A stretch of DNA of 64,000 nucleotides from Dasypus novemcinctus (Eukaryota > Chordata > Mammalia > Cingulata > Dasypodidae). The stretch lies in the NCBI RefSeq assembly GCF_030445035.2, contig NC_080677.1:24811513-24875512 (forward strand). The letters are read 5' to 3'. Shown here piece by piece: positions 24,560-35,299 of this stretch; within the stretch, counting starts at the first letter, position 1; every line of letters begins with the position of its first letter. The position numbers were made by a program, and so were the translations under genes. The notes below the pieces were generated by a model. The model was not told the DNA's origin, ran no database searches, and saw nothing but the letters and a program-made list of their open reading frames with translations.

Positions 24560-24712
24560 TGGTCAGCTCCACAGATTCAGGGCCCATGAAGGAGTCAAGC
24601 CCGGGCTCTGCCACTTGCCAGCTGTAACGTCCTAGGCAAGGTCCTTCATGTCCCCGAAGAAACGTGTTCCCTCCTCTGTAAAAGGAGAATAATAATTATA
24701 TCTGCCTGTTTT
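24560..24712 (+). mobile_element. MIR SINE
   Basis: GGGCTCTGCCACTTGCCAGCTG is followed by CTAGGCAAGGTCCTTCATG and CCTCCTCTGTAAAAGGAGAATAATAATTATATCTGCC. This is a clear MIR core on the plus strand, one of the best-preserved MIRs in the window. Confidence 0.85.
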
Positions 24713-24790
24713 AGTTTGCTTGAGGCTGCTAATGCAAAATACCAGAAATGAGTTGGCTTTTTTAGTGGGAATTTATTAGGGGAAATTTAT
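24713..24790 (-). repeat. MaLR-like LTR end fragment (copy 3)
   Basis: TGTTTTAGTTTGCTTGAGGCTGCTAATGCAAAATACCAGAAATGAGTTGG corresponds to the first ~50 plus-strand bases of the minus-oriented copy at 7351-7972. The remainder of the LTR is absent. Confidence 0.55.
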
Positions 24791-25509
24791 TTATTGTTTA
24801 TTTTCTTTGAATTGTGATGCTAGTTTTCTGGGGGAAAAAAAATTATTGGGGCATTCAGTCCCAGTCAGATCATTTGCTGAGGAAAGGAATGTTGACAGCA
24901 AGTATGGGTTGATAGATAGTTATTAAGCTGTTTGTACCTATATTTTAATCATATATATTCAGGATATATATTTTTAATCATATATATTCAGAATTTCTGT
25001 TAGACAAGAACTCTTAAGATAATTTTGAAGATTCCAAGAGGAGATTTGCATGGAAATCAGGGGGAAAAAATAGGGAACTAAAATTTACTTTGTTTTATGA
25101 GCAGATGTTATAGGTCAGGGGAAATTTGAGATGTAAAAATGGAGTATTTACTGACTATTGAACATATGCTAGAAACTTTCTAGGTACTTTCACATATTAT
25201 GATTTAATATTATTGTGTTTTACCTACTACTGTGCACTGCAAATAGTAATGCGATGGCATGAACTAAAATTAATTCATGGATAAGAAAAAAGAATAGAGT
25301 AATTCTGGCAAGCATTTTAAGTACTCAGTGTTTTCTCTCAGAGTATTAATTCATCAGGCAGACGAAAGAATGTCTGAGTTACTCTAAAATTTTCTACTCA
25401 AGAATTTTTGTTGGTAAAAAGAGCACAGGATGAATGGCTTAAAAAAATGTCTATTATAACCTTAAAGCAAATTTTATTATAGGAGCAAATCTAGGAAAAA
25501 ATAGGTCTC
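24791..25509. other. Intergenic, no recognised feature
   Basis: A+T-rich; a direct repeat of the ATCATATATATTCAG phrase occurs at about 24948 and 24978. Confidence 0.45.
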
Positions 25510-27190
25510 ATCCTTTAGTAGCTTTTATTTTTTTAATTAAAAATTTTTTTAATATACTTATTTATTTATTTTAAGGAAACTTAGACTACATAAATACTAC
25601 ACAAAAAAATACAGGGATTCCCATATGCCCTGCTCCTAGCTCTCCCACATTTTCCCACATCAGCAACATATTTCATTAGTGTGGTATGCTTTTCACAATT
25701 GATGAACATATCTTGGGGCATTACCATTAAATGATGATTATAGTTTACACTCTTTCCTGTACATTTTTGGAAGTTAATATATGATATACAATGACCTGTA
25801 TCTGTCATTGAAATGTCATTCAGGATAATTACTGAGTCCTAAAAATGACCCCAAATTACACCTATTTTTCCCTCTCCCTCCCCTCAGAACCTCCAGTGGC
25901 CATTGCCTCCACATCCATCATAAAATTTCTTCCATTGTTAGGATCACAACAAGTCTACAGTAGCACAATTTTAAGTCTACTCTAGTCCATCATCCATTCC
26001 CCAATCTTAAGGATTCTGTGATGGTGATGCCCACTCCATCTCTAATTGAGAGGGCACTTAGGTCACATAGGGCAGGGGGATGGAACTTACTTGCAGTTGC
26101 AGACTCTCTTTGTTCCTTGAGATGGCTGTTGTCAGTCATCTTCTCCTTGTTAGTTGTCATGGATGAGTCCAACGAACTGGAGAATAGGTGCTGCAAGGCT
26201 GTTGAGATTTAGGGCCCATGACACATGGACAGCCCAAAGATTTAAGTCTCTTGGACATACAACTATCAACTCTAGTATTAACTATCGGTTCAAAGAGAGG
26301 GGCAGCAGAGCCATGTGTAGGGAAAACACTACTGAGTCCAACTCTATCACACTTGGGAGCATAAATTCCATCGTAGGGCCCATTGTCAGGGCTCCAAGCT
26401 CCTGCACTGTCTGCCCTGCCTACAGTGTCTGGATGTCTCCAGAGCTCTCAGGAGCCCTGCTATTTGAGGTAATATTTACTTTGGCAGTCTATGAGTTCCT
26501 GCTGAGATGCGCATAAGTATAATCTCTGAAATGACCTCCTGACTCACTTTGAAGTCTCTTAGCCATATAAATTCATTTGTCCTTACCCTTTCCCCCTTTT
26601 GGTCAAGGTCCTTTTCCAGCTGCATTGCCAGTTGGTCCTTGGTAGTAATCCCTCAGTGCCAAGGTGGCTAATCCCCAGGAATCATGTCCCACACTGGGGG
26701 GAAGGTAAGGCATTTATATGTTGAATTTTGGCTTAATGAGAGGCCACATTTGAGCAACAAGGAAGCTTTAAGGAGGTAATGCTTAGGCATTATGCTAAGT
26801 TTATTATGCTAAGTTTCAATTTCAGAAGTAAAGGTTTGTAAGCAATCATCACAATCAAGGGGCTGTCAAATGGTCCATCCTCCTTCAGTAGTCACTGCCC
26901 CTATACTCAGAGGATTCTTGCTGACCCATTAGAGAATGTGGCAGAGCTCCCCAGGATGGGGATTTGGTATTTCTTTGGTTATCGTGTGGATCTCCACCCA
27001 CCGTGTCAATGAACACTTGAGCACATTCATAGGCCTCATAGGCATGCCTTATAGGTATGCCCCACATGAACCTCCTCCCATGCATCCCCCCTCTCTGACA
27101 CCCCACACCAGTGATCCTCCCCTGCCACAGTTGTAACCCTTCTGTGATCCAAAACTTCTCAAAAATTGAAACCAGCAAAATAACCAAATA
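25510..27190 (-). mobile_element. Long L1 3'UTR, minus strand
   Basis: A T-rich head at 25530-25575 is the reversed poly(A). It is followed by AACTTAGACTACATAAATAC, ACAGGGATTCCCATATGCCC, TTTCATTAGTGTGGTATGC and a CTCCCTCCCCTCAGAACCTCCAGTGGC block. The same order is seen in reverse complement of 38950-39600 and directly at 43120-43795. The part beyond 26200 (including CAGGAATCATGTCCCACACTGGG) is further-upstream 3'UTR not seen in the 35290-39600 copy, so this is a different or longer subfamily. Confidence 0.75.
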
Positions 27191-27389
27191 CAATTAATAG
27201 GAAAATAATATAATAATGCCAGTTTTAAAAATAATGAATAAAATTTTTAAAATTTTAAGTTTGAAATAATGAAAAAAAATTTAAAATAAAATATATAAAA
27301 TTTAAAAATTTTTAACATCTTTCATTACTGTAAGATCTTTGTCTTACATGTACAGTGACATTTGTTTCCATTTATTCACCCAGAGTCTA

Positions 27390-28417
27390 ATTTTTTTCAT
27401 TTTGTTCAAAGAAACTTTAGGTAACAGAAAAGTCATTATAGGATATAGGTGATTCCCATATACCCAACGTTCTCTATCTTTTCCCCTTTCCCCTATTAAT
27501 AACATTTTACATGTGGATGGTACATTTGTTACAATTAATGTACAAATATTGCAACATTGCTACTAACCATGGTCAATGATTTACACTGTGGTTCACATTT
27601 TGGACCATACACATTTATAGATTTTGATCAAGTTTGACATGGTCTGTATCTATCCACGTAAGATCACATAGAATAGCTCCATCACCCCAAAAATGTCCTG
27701 TGTTCTAGTCCTCCCTCCTTCTCCCCTCAGGACCCATGGTAACTGCCAAGATTAACTCGCTGAAGGACCAGATTTATAGTTACTTGCAACAACATTTAGG
27801 ACTTGACATACTGGCCTGTCCTTCCCTATTAGGCACTGCCTATGCTCTCGAGAGACACCCATCCGTCTATATGGGTACAAAGGAGGAGAGTCTAATACCT
27901 TCCTGCTCATTATGTGAGTCTCCACCTCCAGATACAGTGCACTATGACAAGATGAGCACTACACACTCCCTAGAAGCCTGCCCCAGGTATCACCTGTGCC
28001 ACGTGCCTCCCACATCCAACAACTTAAACTGGTAACTCTCTTCTACCATATTTGCCAAAAGAACGTTCCCAATGTTGTAGTTTCAACCACACACCTGCAA
28101 ATCCCCAGAGTTCACATGCTCCCTCTCCCAACTCTCCCCTCAACTCCATGGACAGTCTAATTCACCCTCTCCACCCTACCCTCCTTACAGACCAGCACCT
28201 CCCAGCCCAATAGCATCACTGCATCACTATTATGCCCATCCACTGCATAACTACACCCTTCCACCTTATAGATTTTGCCCATATGGGCACTGGTTCACAA
28301 TTTTCTTCTCCTTTTCTGTCTCCTGTATTCCTGTCTTCCAGGCTCTAACTCTGTGAGCCTGCTTGATTTGCTTAATTTATATCAGTGAGGCCATGTAATA
28401 TTTGTCTTTCAGTGCCT
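27390..28417 (-). mobile_element. L1 3'UTR, the direct part of an inverted (twin-primed) L1
   Basis: In reverse complement it begins TAGGCACTGAAAGACAAATATTACATGGCC, which is the junction of ORF2 end and 3'UTR (compare plus-strand 38365-38393), and runs through the 3'UTR to an A+T-rich tail near 27200-27390. The segment 28418-29254 immediately beyond is the preceding L1 sequence in the opposite orientation. Confidence 0.75.
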
Positions 28418-29254
28418 ACAGGATCTTGTATTAGGAAATGGTTACATGAACTTTACTCCCAAAGCACGAGTAACAACAAAAAAAAAATAGATAAATGGGA
28501 CCTCCTCAAAATTAAAAACTTTTGCATCTCAAAGGAGTTTGTTAAGAAGCTGCAAAGGCAGCCTACTCAAAGGTAGAAAGTATTTGGTAACCATATATCT
28601 AATAAGGGCCTAATATCCAGCATATATAAAGAAATCTTACACTTTGAAAATAAAATGAAAAACAACCCATTTAAAAAATGGGCAAAAGATTTGAACAGAC
28701 CTTTGTCCAAAGAAGAAATACAAATGACTAAAAAGCACATGAAAAATGTTCAACATCACTAGTTATTAGGGAAATGCAAATCAAAATTCTAAGGAGATAT
28801 CATGTTACACCATTAGACTGGCAGTTATTAAAAAAACAGAGGACTACAAGTGTTGGAGAGATTGTGGAGGAATGAGAACCCTCATCCACTGCTGGTTTTG
28901 AACGTAGATTGGTGCAGCCATTGTGGAAAAGTTTGGCGGTTCCTCAGACAGCTGACTGTGGAACTGCCATATGATCCAGCAATCCCACTGCTGGGTATAT
29001 ACCCAGAAGAAGTGAAAGCAGGGACACAAACAGATACATGCACACTGATGTTCACAGAGTCATAATTCACTATTGCCAAAAGTTGGAAAGACCCCAAATG
29101 TCCATCAACAGATGGATGGGGTAAACAAATTGTGGTATATATGTACAATGGAATACTACTCAGCTGTAAGAAGGAATGCAGTATTAACACATGGCATAAC
29201 ATGGATGAATCTTGAAGATCTTATGCTAGTGAAGCAAGTCAGGCACTGAAGGAC
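28418..29254 (+). pseudogene. L1 ORF2 C-terminal relic, inverted part of the same insertion
   Basis: The sequence encodes the ORF2p C-terminus in broken frames: KLHELYSQSTSNNKKKIDKW, LLKIKNFCISKEFVKK, then the segment with HPLLVLN and ELPYDPAIPLLGIYPEE, then a VYMYNGILLSCKKECSIN-like stretch near 29140. It ends at GTCAGGCACTGAAGGAC (29239-29254). Several stops and frameshifts are present and no reverse transcriptase core is included. Confidence 0.8.
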
Positions 29255-30775
29255 TTCAATAGTTTTAATGCACATATAAGGAAGCCTCTTCACTCACCAG
29301 AGAAAACACATCACACTGGAGTTGCCATGGGAAAGGCCCTCACACAGAATGGGGAAGCCATTCAGTGACACCAGACTGTTCCTCCAAGGGCCAGTGTTTC
29401 CCTTTAATTCAACACGGCTTCACCGTGTGTCACAGCACACACTGCCTGAGTCCCAACTCTGCTAGTAAATACTTGTAACCATGCATAAGTCTTTTTCCCC
29501 CTTCCCTCTAGCCACCAGTTTCATTGCTATAAATTGTAAGGCCTGCACTATTCTGTCTATTCTTTTCTTTCTAGTTCTAACACAAAATGAGTTTCTCAGT
29601 CTATGAGCACACAGCATTTCAGCAATAATACAGTGTTCTGTCAGGCACATTCTCCAGGAAACATTCTTCAGCATCCCAGTCAAAACCCTCCAGCTTTGCT
29701 TCCCTATAATAATTATAACTCAGCAGCATTGAAGAGGTGGTGGGATATCCCAAGCTTAGTTTCAAGGAGTAGAGTCTTAAAGGGTTTATATTGATTAAAC
29801 TCCTCTCTAAATTGAAACATCTTTCCTAATCCCCTTCTTATCATTGCCTTTCCTATCATCGTAAAGCCCACCAGGCCCAGTAAGCAGCGGGGGCCTTTAT
29901 CAAAGGGTGCTCAAAGGAACTCAACAACAACAACCCTAATTAGGCGAATCTCATCCAACAATCTAATATGTTTGTTGGCTCCTAGGGCCTTGTGATATCT
30001 GTCACTTACCCGAAACACTTTGAAAATATCCTAAAAACAGCTTAACACATACGTGCACATGTGTGTGCAAACAGACATACACATTGCACTTCCACCTAGA
30101 CCAATATGTGTTCTCTTCCACAGTCTTTATCCATATATCATTTAGGCATGCACAGCATAAAACAAAATGACGTCAACTTTACAGAACAAATCTGGGCTTA
30201 GTAACACTGGAACTCTCTAACAACTAACCATATGCCATGGGAGGAAGAGAAGAGGAATGCAGGCCCCGTGGTTTTGGAATACCTGCAAATTCAAATTTAT
30301 TGTCACAAATAGTAGCTGGTGTCTGGCAGAACTCAAGCCCAATTCTGTTTGAGTGGTCTCTTAATCTTCTCTTGAAAACGTGAATAGGGTCTTACATGGA
30401 CAAAATGTGGTATGTCTACCTTCCCCCCAATGAATGTTATAAAAGTTTCATTTAAAAAACAATATAACAAAGAAAATCAAAAGAAAAGCCTTATGACTCT
30501 CTTACTAGACTATTTTGGATATTATATTACTGAACTCATATCAAAATTTTCCTAAGTCCTGTGATGTACACAGCACTTGATAAAAACCCCCAACTAATTT
30601 TTTTAATTGGGTTACTTTATTTTGCAGAATGTTCCTTGTTATGGATTTGCCTATATACTACCTGTTGGTGACATTTAACTTGTTCCTTTATCTCTTATAA
30701 TCTCTGTTAACTTTAATAAACATTAAAGGCTTGATGAGATTCAGGTTCAACTAACTGTCAAACATTTGTGGCGCC
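29255..30775. other. Intergenic, possible degenerate gene relic at its start
   Basis: 29260-29400 contains a translated stretch (HSPEKTHHTGVAMGKALTQN) that faintly recalls a C2H2 zinc-finger linker followed by GKA, but the Cys/His pattern is missing. The rest shows no repeat or gene that I recognise. Confidence 0.25.
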
Positions 30776-31320
30776 GTGTGTTTCACAAAGAGCACGTGGT
30801 ATTAGTGTCTATTGTCTCACCTTTTTCTTTCTATTTACACACAATCCATATCTACCAAACCTACAGCCTCCCATCCCAATTTCCTCCACAGTGCTGGCAA
30901 CCTCTATTCTGCAGATTTGTTATTTCTAGACATTTCTTTTAAGTCACATCATACAATAAGTTCCTTATATGCTTTGCTTATTTCACTGAGCATAATAATT
31001 TCAAGGTTCTTCCTAGTTGCAGCTTGTCTCTGAACTTTGTTTTTTCTTATGGCTAAGTAATGATCCATTGTGTATATGTACATTTTGACAATCTGTTAAT
31101 TTGTTGATGGACATTTGGATTGTTCCCACCTTTTGGCTATTGTGAATATGCAATTATAAACACTGGCATACAATTATCTACTTGAGACCCTGTTTTCATT
31201 TCCTTTTCATATAAATTTAAAAATAGAATTTCCATGTCATATTGTAATTATATATTTCACTTTTTGAGGAACCCCCATATCTGACTTTTGATCCTAACAC
31301 CACCTAGCACCTAGTACATA
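30776..31320 (-). mobile_element. Old L1 3' fragment
   Basis: The plus strand reads ATGCTTTGCTTATTTCACTGAGCATAATAATTTCAAGG, TTTGTTGATGGACATTTGGATTG and TTTTGGCTATTGTGAATATGC, the reverse complement of the C-terminal ORF2 and early 3'UTR text seen elsewhere. Confidence 0.7.
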
Positions 31321-31655
31321 TTTAAATAATAACATTTGACTAAAGGAATGAATTTACCTTCAACTCTTGACTTTTAGTGTTTCTTAATAATATTGATGAG
31401 ATTTTTTCTACTTTCATTTACCAATTTCTTCTCAAGCAAATTGGTAATTTTTGATCTTTACAATATATTTCAGGTACTATGTTGTTGAGAAGGTAGTTCT
31501 TGTGACAAATCAGTTTTTAATAGAAGATATCCTTCATAAAATAAATAATGGATAAATAATTTGTTCTACAATGTTGTATTTTCATTTGGATTCCTTAACA
31601 TGAGCATATATAATGGTGGTTAAAATTACTTGTTACATAAATAGTTTGCTGGGAC
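31321..31655. other. Intergenic, no recognised feature
   Basis: A+T-rich; nothing recognised. Confidence 0.4.
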
Positions 31656-32067
31656 TGTTGTGGAAGCAGAGAGATTCAATGATCATATATGGAAGGCCAG
31701 GACTCAGTAACAATTTTGGGCAGGAAAATTTATTAATGGGAACTTTCCTGTTCAAAAACCTGAGCCGTGAATAGAATTTTTGGGTTTCTTTTATACAGAG
31801 GATGTAGGAGTAAGGAGTCAAATGGTGCTTTGTTTGAATACTAGATAAACTTGAATTAACACATATTCCCCACATTCCCAGTAAGCTTGAATTAACATAT
31901 TTAGTTTGCATTCTCCCTGAATATCCAAAGTCTATAGAGCCTATATCACTTAATTGGCTTCCCAGGACTGGAGTGGTTGGCATGGTTACAAAAGGTGGAG
32001 CTGCAGTTCTTACTGTTTGACACACAGAGTCCAGGTTATTCATGAAGAAACACACAGCCTCCACACA
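31656..32067 (-). repeat. Probable solo LTR, 412 bp, class unknown
   Basis: Plus-strand ends are TGTTGTGGAAGCAG and GCCTCCACACA. Read on the minus strand it has CCTCTGTATAAAAGAAACCC (TATA box) followed about 65 bases later by CATTAATAAATTTTCC (AATAAA), the spacing of an LTR promoter and poly(A) signal. A 143-codon minus-strand frame covers it but has no known domain. No convincing target duplication is visible (GGGAC against TCGCC). Confidence 0.5.
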
Positions 32068-32753
32068 TCGCCCATATCAGTACTCCTTTGTAACTCCATA
32101 AATTCTGTAATCAATATGTTGAGTTCAATAGGTTCTAGTAAAGCTAGTAGTTGGAAATATAGCCACATGCATTACGTTGCCGCTATAATTTTAAAAAAGT
32201 CTCCTGAAATATCAAATAACACCACTTTAAATTCTAGTGTGCGATTTTCACCTTACCTATGGAACTATGCCAAGACAGTAATTAGGTGGGACTAAAGTCA
32301 CAATCATTATTTCTTGAAGTAATAGATAGTGTTTAATACATTTCCCCTTTCCAAGTTGTCATAGCATTTTATTTTAATTTGATCAATGCAGAAGGGCAGT
32401 TATAAAATCATTGACTAAAGTTATTTTGTGGAGAAGTTAAATTATCAAGGCATTTGAAGAGAAATGAAAAGGATATAAAGTATAGGGAAGCTGTTTACAA
32501 AGCACAAAAGGGCATCATGGCCCAGAGAATTTAAAAGTTTTAAATCCTGTATTTCACACCATAAAGTCAAGTTCAACCAACAGTTTTATGTACCAAGTCT
32601 TTGAACAAAACCAAAAGTTTATCTAAAAGTTAACAACTGGCTTTCAAAAGTGAATTGTAGGCTTCCAGTCGACCAAATCAGCGATTTAAGATGCTTCATG
32701 GTGCATTTCCCCTACAAAATCTCTGAACAACTAGGAAAACCTGGCCAGGCATT
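32068..32753. other. Intergenic, no recognised feature
   Basis: No gene or repeat recognised. Confidence 0.4.
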
Positions 32754-32869
32754 TGTGACAGTTTGAATTTTGTGAATCCAAAATGATTATGTTCTTAACT
32801 ATCTATTCCTATGGGTGTGGTACCCCTTGATTGCATTAGCTTCACTTCAGATCACTTGTTTAGATTGCT

Positions 32870-33758
32870 TTTTTTTTTTTTCCACGAACCAACATTCATT
32901 AATCACAGAGGCACTTGCGGACTCTGACACACACCCAAAGTCCCCAGGGAGCATGGCCCAGAGGACACCCGGACCTGCTGCCCTCATCCACCCTTCCGGG
33001 CGGTCAGAGTTCATCGTGACCTGCGGAGGAGGCTTGACGAAGCTGCCTTCCACGGCCTTCCACGCGTTGTGCGTGCTGGCGCTGGGCATGCCGTGCGCCT
33101 CGTGCTGCCCGCGGAAGGGGCTCGCGTGCTGCTCGCCGTGATGGACGGGAACACCGAGGCGCCCCGCGCTGGAAGCGCACGGCGGCCCCCCGCTCCCAGA
33201 ACTGGCCGGAGCAGCGCACCGCCCCCAGGTCCAGGTGGTCGCCCTCGCCGTCCTCCCCGAAGGCGCTCACCTCCTGGTTGTTGCACAGTGGCGACAGGAA
33301 GCGGTGTGTGTGCGGGTTCTGGCGGGTAAGCACATGCGTGAGCCGCACCGCCTGCCCGCAGCGCCCCGGGGACCCACGCGGGCGCCCTCTAAGTCGCCGC
33401 GGGGCCGCCAGGAGCGGTCTGTTGCACCGACTGTTGCCCGCTGCCAGATCCGTATTTGATGCGCTGCGAATGCAGCCGCACCCTGTGGTGCGCGTTGAGC
33501 AGCTTCAGCACCGACCCGCAAGTCACGAGCCCCGCGCGGGTCTTGGCGGCCCCGCCGCCCGGCACCAAAGGGGCCAGCAGCAGCCCCAGCAGCGCCAGCC
33601 CCGCAGCCCGGCCCCGCAGCCCGGCCCCGCAGCCCTGCCCCGCAGCCCAGCCCCGCAGCCCGGCCCCGCAGCCCGGCCCCGCAGCCCGCCCCGCAGCCCA
33701 GCCCCGGCTCCGGCCCGCGCTCCACATCGCCCCGGCCCGGCTCCGGCCGTCGGAGCCT
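32870..33758 (-). pseudogene. SDF2L1: SDF2L1 processed pseudogene (retrocopy)
   Basis: SDF2L1 is an ER-lumen MIR-domain protein that works with chaperones and is retrieved by a C-terminal HDEL. Reading on the minus strand, the start MWSAGR lies at 33727, followed by a repeat-expanded signal peptide ending LALLGLLLAPLVPGGGAAKT, the block VTCGSVLKLLNAHHRVRLHS, KYGSGSGQQSV, RLTHVLT, NNQEVSAFGEDGEGD (about 33279-33235), MPSASTHNAWKAVEG and finally GHDEL with a TGA stop at 33004-33006. These blocks lie in three different frames, with a short deletion near 33415-33435, so no protein results. No introns interrupt it, a T run at 32869-32881 is the reversed poly(A), and TAGATTG occurs at both edges, all signs of L1-mediated retrocopying. 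Confidence in the parent gene is high. Confidence 0.92.
33598..33703. repeat. 13-bp GC-rich minisatellite inside the SDF2L1 retrocopy
   Basis: CCGCAG recurs at 33601, 33614, 33627, 33640, 33653, 33666 and 33679 at exactly 13-bp spacing, then at 33691 at 12 bp. The unit is about CCGCAGCCCGGCC. It falls in the signal-peptide coding region, and because 13 is not a multiple of three each unit shifts the frame. Confidence 0.9.
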
Positions 33759-33764
33759 AGATTG

Positions 33765-34321
33765 ATTTCTTTATTTAACAAATCAATTTTAATGAAACTT
33801 ATTAATAAAGCATAAATCCATCCAAAGTGTACAATTAATGGTATTTGGTATAATCACATGGTTGTGCATTTATCACTTCAATCATTTATAAAGTATTTTC
33901 ATTATTCCAGTAAAAATAATAATAATAATAAACAAAGACCAACCAAATAAAACTCATCACATCTGAATCTGTTTCCCCTTCTATACCTAGCTATTTCTTT
34001 CTCCTTCTCTCTAGCATATTTGTAGTTATATTTTGTAAAGCAGTCTTATATATACAATATCCCATATTTGTATTTTGCATGAGGTTTCACTATGTTATAC
34101 AGCCCCATGTTACATTTTTTAGCTTTTCTTCCAGCAATATACATGTCCTTAGACTTTCCACTTGCCCACTGTCATATTCATGTAATAGCTCTGCTAACTA
34201 CAAACACCATGACGTGCTCACACCATTTTCATTCATTTCCATAGACTTACAAACAACCTTTTAACTAATTCTGCATAGACTGACCCTCATCTTTCCATTG
34301 CCTACCCGAATTCTATTTTAG
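33765..34321 (-). mobile_element. L1 3'UTR tail inserted in the LTR
   Basis: It starts with a reversed A-rich tail (TTTCTTTATTTAAC) and continues with TCCATCCAAAGTGTACAATTAATGG and TATAATCACATGGTTGTGC. Later text resembles the minus-strand 3'UTR at 47300-47700. TTAGATT sits at its right edge and TAGATTG at its left edge, consistent with target duplication. Confidence 0.6.
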
Positions 34322-34929
34322 ATTTTTTTTTTATTGGACTATGTCAGTGAGGAATGAACCCGCTTGGGTCTCCCCATTCCTGCTGGGTCTTAAAAAAACC
34401 GAGACACAGAGAAAGGAAGCCACCGCACTGATCCTGCCTGGTGAGAGAAAGGACTGCAGGAAAAAACAGAGAAGCCTTGAGGGCTGACAGACTTCCTGGG
34501 GTCTAGAAGCAGCAGAGCACAGAGGCGTGGAAAGAGGCTGGGCGCACTAGGAGCTCAAGGCTGAAAAGACAAGCCAAATGCCTTATAACCCACAGCTGAA
34601 CTCAGGAAGAAAGCAGAGCAGCCGAGACTAAGAAGGAGGCCCAGTAAGAGACAAGCCCTATGCCTGGTTGCCCACAGCTGAGAACTGGGAGATGGTAGAT
34701 TCAGGAGGGGAAGGCAGGGACCTCGCAGAGATCGGCGGCCATCTTTACCACTTGGCAGGAGCCCAGAACCAAGAGTCACTGGCTTTGGTGATAAAGCATC
34801 TCTGATGATGCCTTGATTTGGACATTTCATGGCCTTGGAACTTTAAGATTCACCTCAAATAAATCCCCTTTATAAAAGTCAACCCATTTCCGCTAGTTTG
34901 CATCAACATCCCTGTGGCAAACTAAGACA

Positions 34930-35289
34930 GCCATCTTGCTCAAAACTCCAGTAAACAGTTAAAGAGTTGCAGTTAGTGAGTGAGTACAAAATCTAGAAAA
35001 TGCAGAGCTAAAAACTATAGGAGAAGTTCATTGCCCTTGCTGGCGCCTTCCCATCCCCTCCCTGTCACAGTATGGAGCCAGCCTGCTCACCCATGGAGGA
35101 TCCCTTATCTTGTTCCAAAGAGAGTAGAGTAACCCCTATGTGCATACTGGGCTGCATGTATGTTGGTGTCAGTCTCTCTGGTGGCAGGCTGAAAGAACGA
35201 ACCAGGAAACTTAACCCAGGCTCACCCTTGACCTTGCTGTGCAGACAAAAGCAGCTTGCAGACAGCTAAAGCAGTGTGTGAAACAATTA
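34930..35289. other. Unassigned sequence between LTR and L1
   Basis: GCCATCTTGCTCAAAACTCC follows the LTR end directly. The stretch is more GC-rich than average; it may be L1 5'UTR or unique DNA. A 65-codon frame has no known domain. Confidence 0.3.
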
Positions 35290-35299
35290 AGTCAAAGGG

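Larger units (their letters stand above)
32754..34929 (+). repeat. MaLR-like LTR (copy 4) split by two later insertions
   Basis: The first 120 bases (32754-32873) start TGTGACAGTTTGAATTTTG and match the start of the copy at 41162. The remaining ~600 bases (34322-34929) carry the ATGTCAGTGAGGAATGA block, a purine-rich middle, CCTTTATAAAAGTCAACCC and the end GGCAAACTAAGACA. Between them lie an SDF2L1 retrocopy and an L1 tail. Flanks GCATT and GCCAT are only a weak match for a 5-bp duplication. Confidence 0.65.

Noticed and set aside
29255-30775. Mitochondrial DNA insertion (NUMT)
   Set aside because: I looked for mitochondrial rRNA, tRNA and coding text here and elsewhere in the window and saw none.
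31633-32064. 143-codon minus-strand frame as a gene
   Set aside because: Covers an LTR-like block with TATA and AATAAA; no protein similarity that I recognise.
33267-33760. Two overlapping 152- and 160-codon Ala/Gly/Pro/Arg-rich open frames
   Set aside because: They arise from the GC-rich SDF2L1 retrocopy and its 13-bp repeat read in wrong frames.
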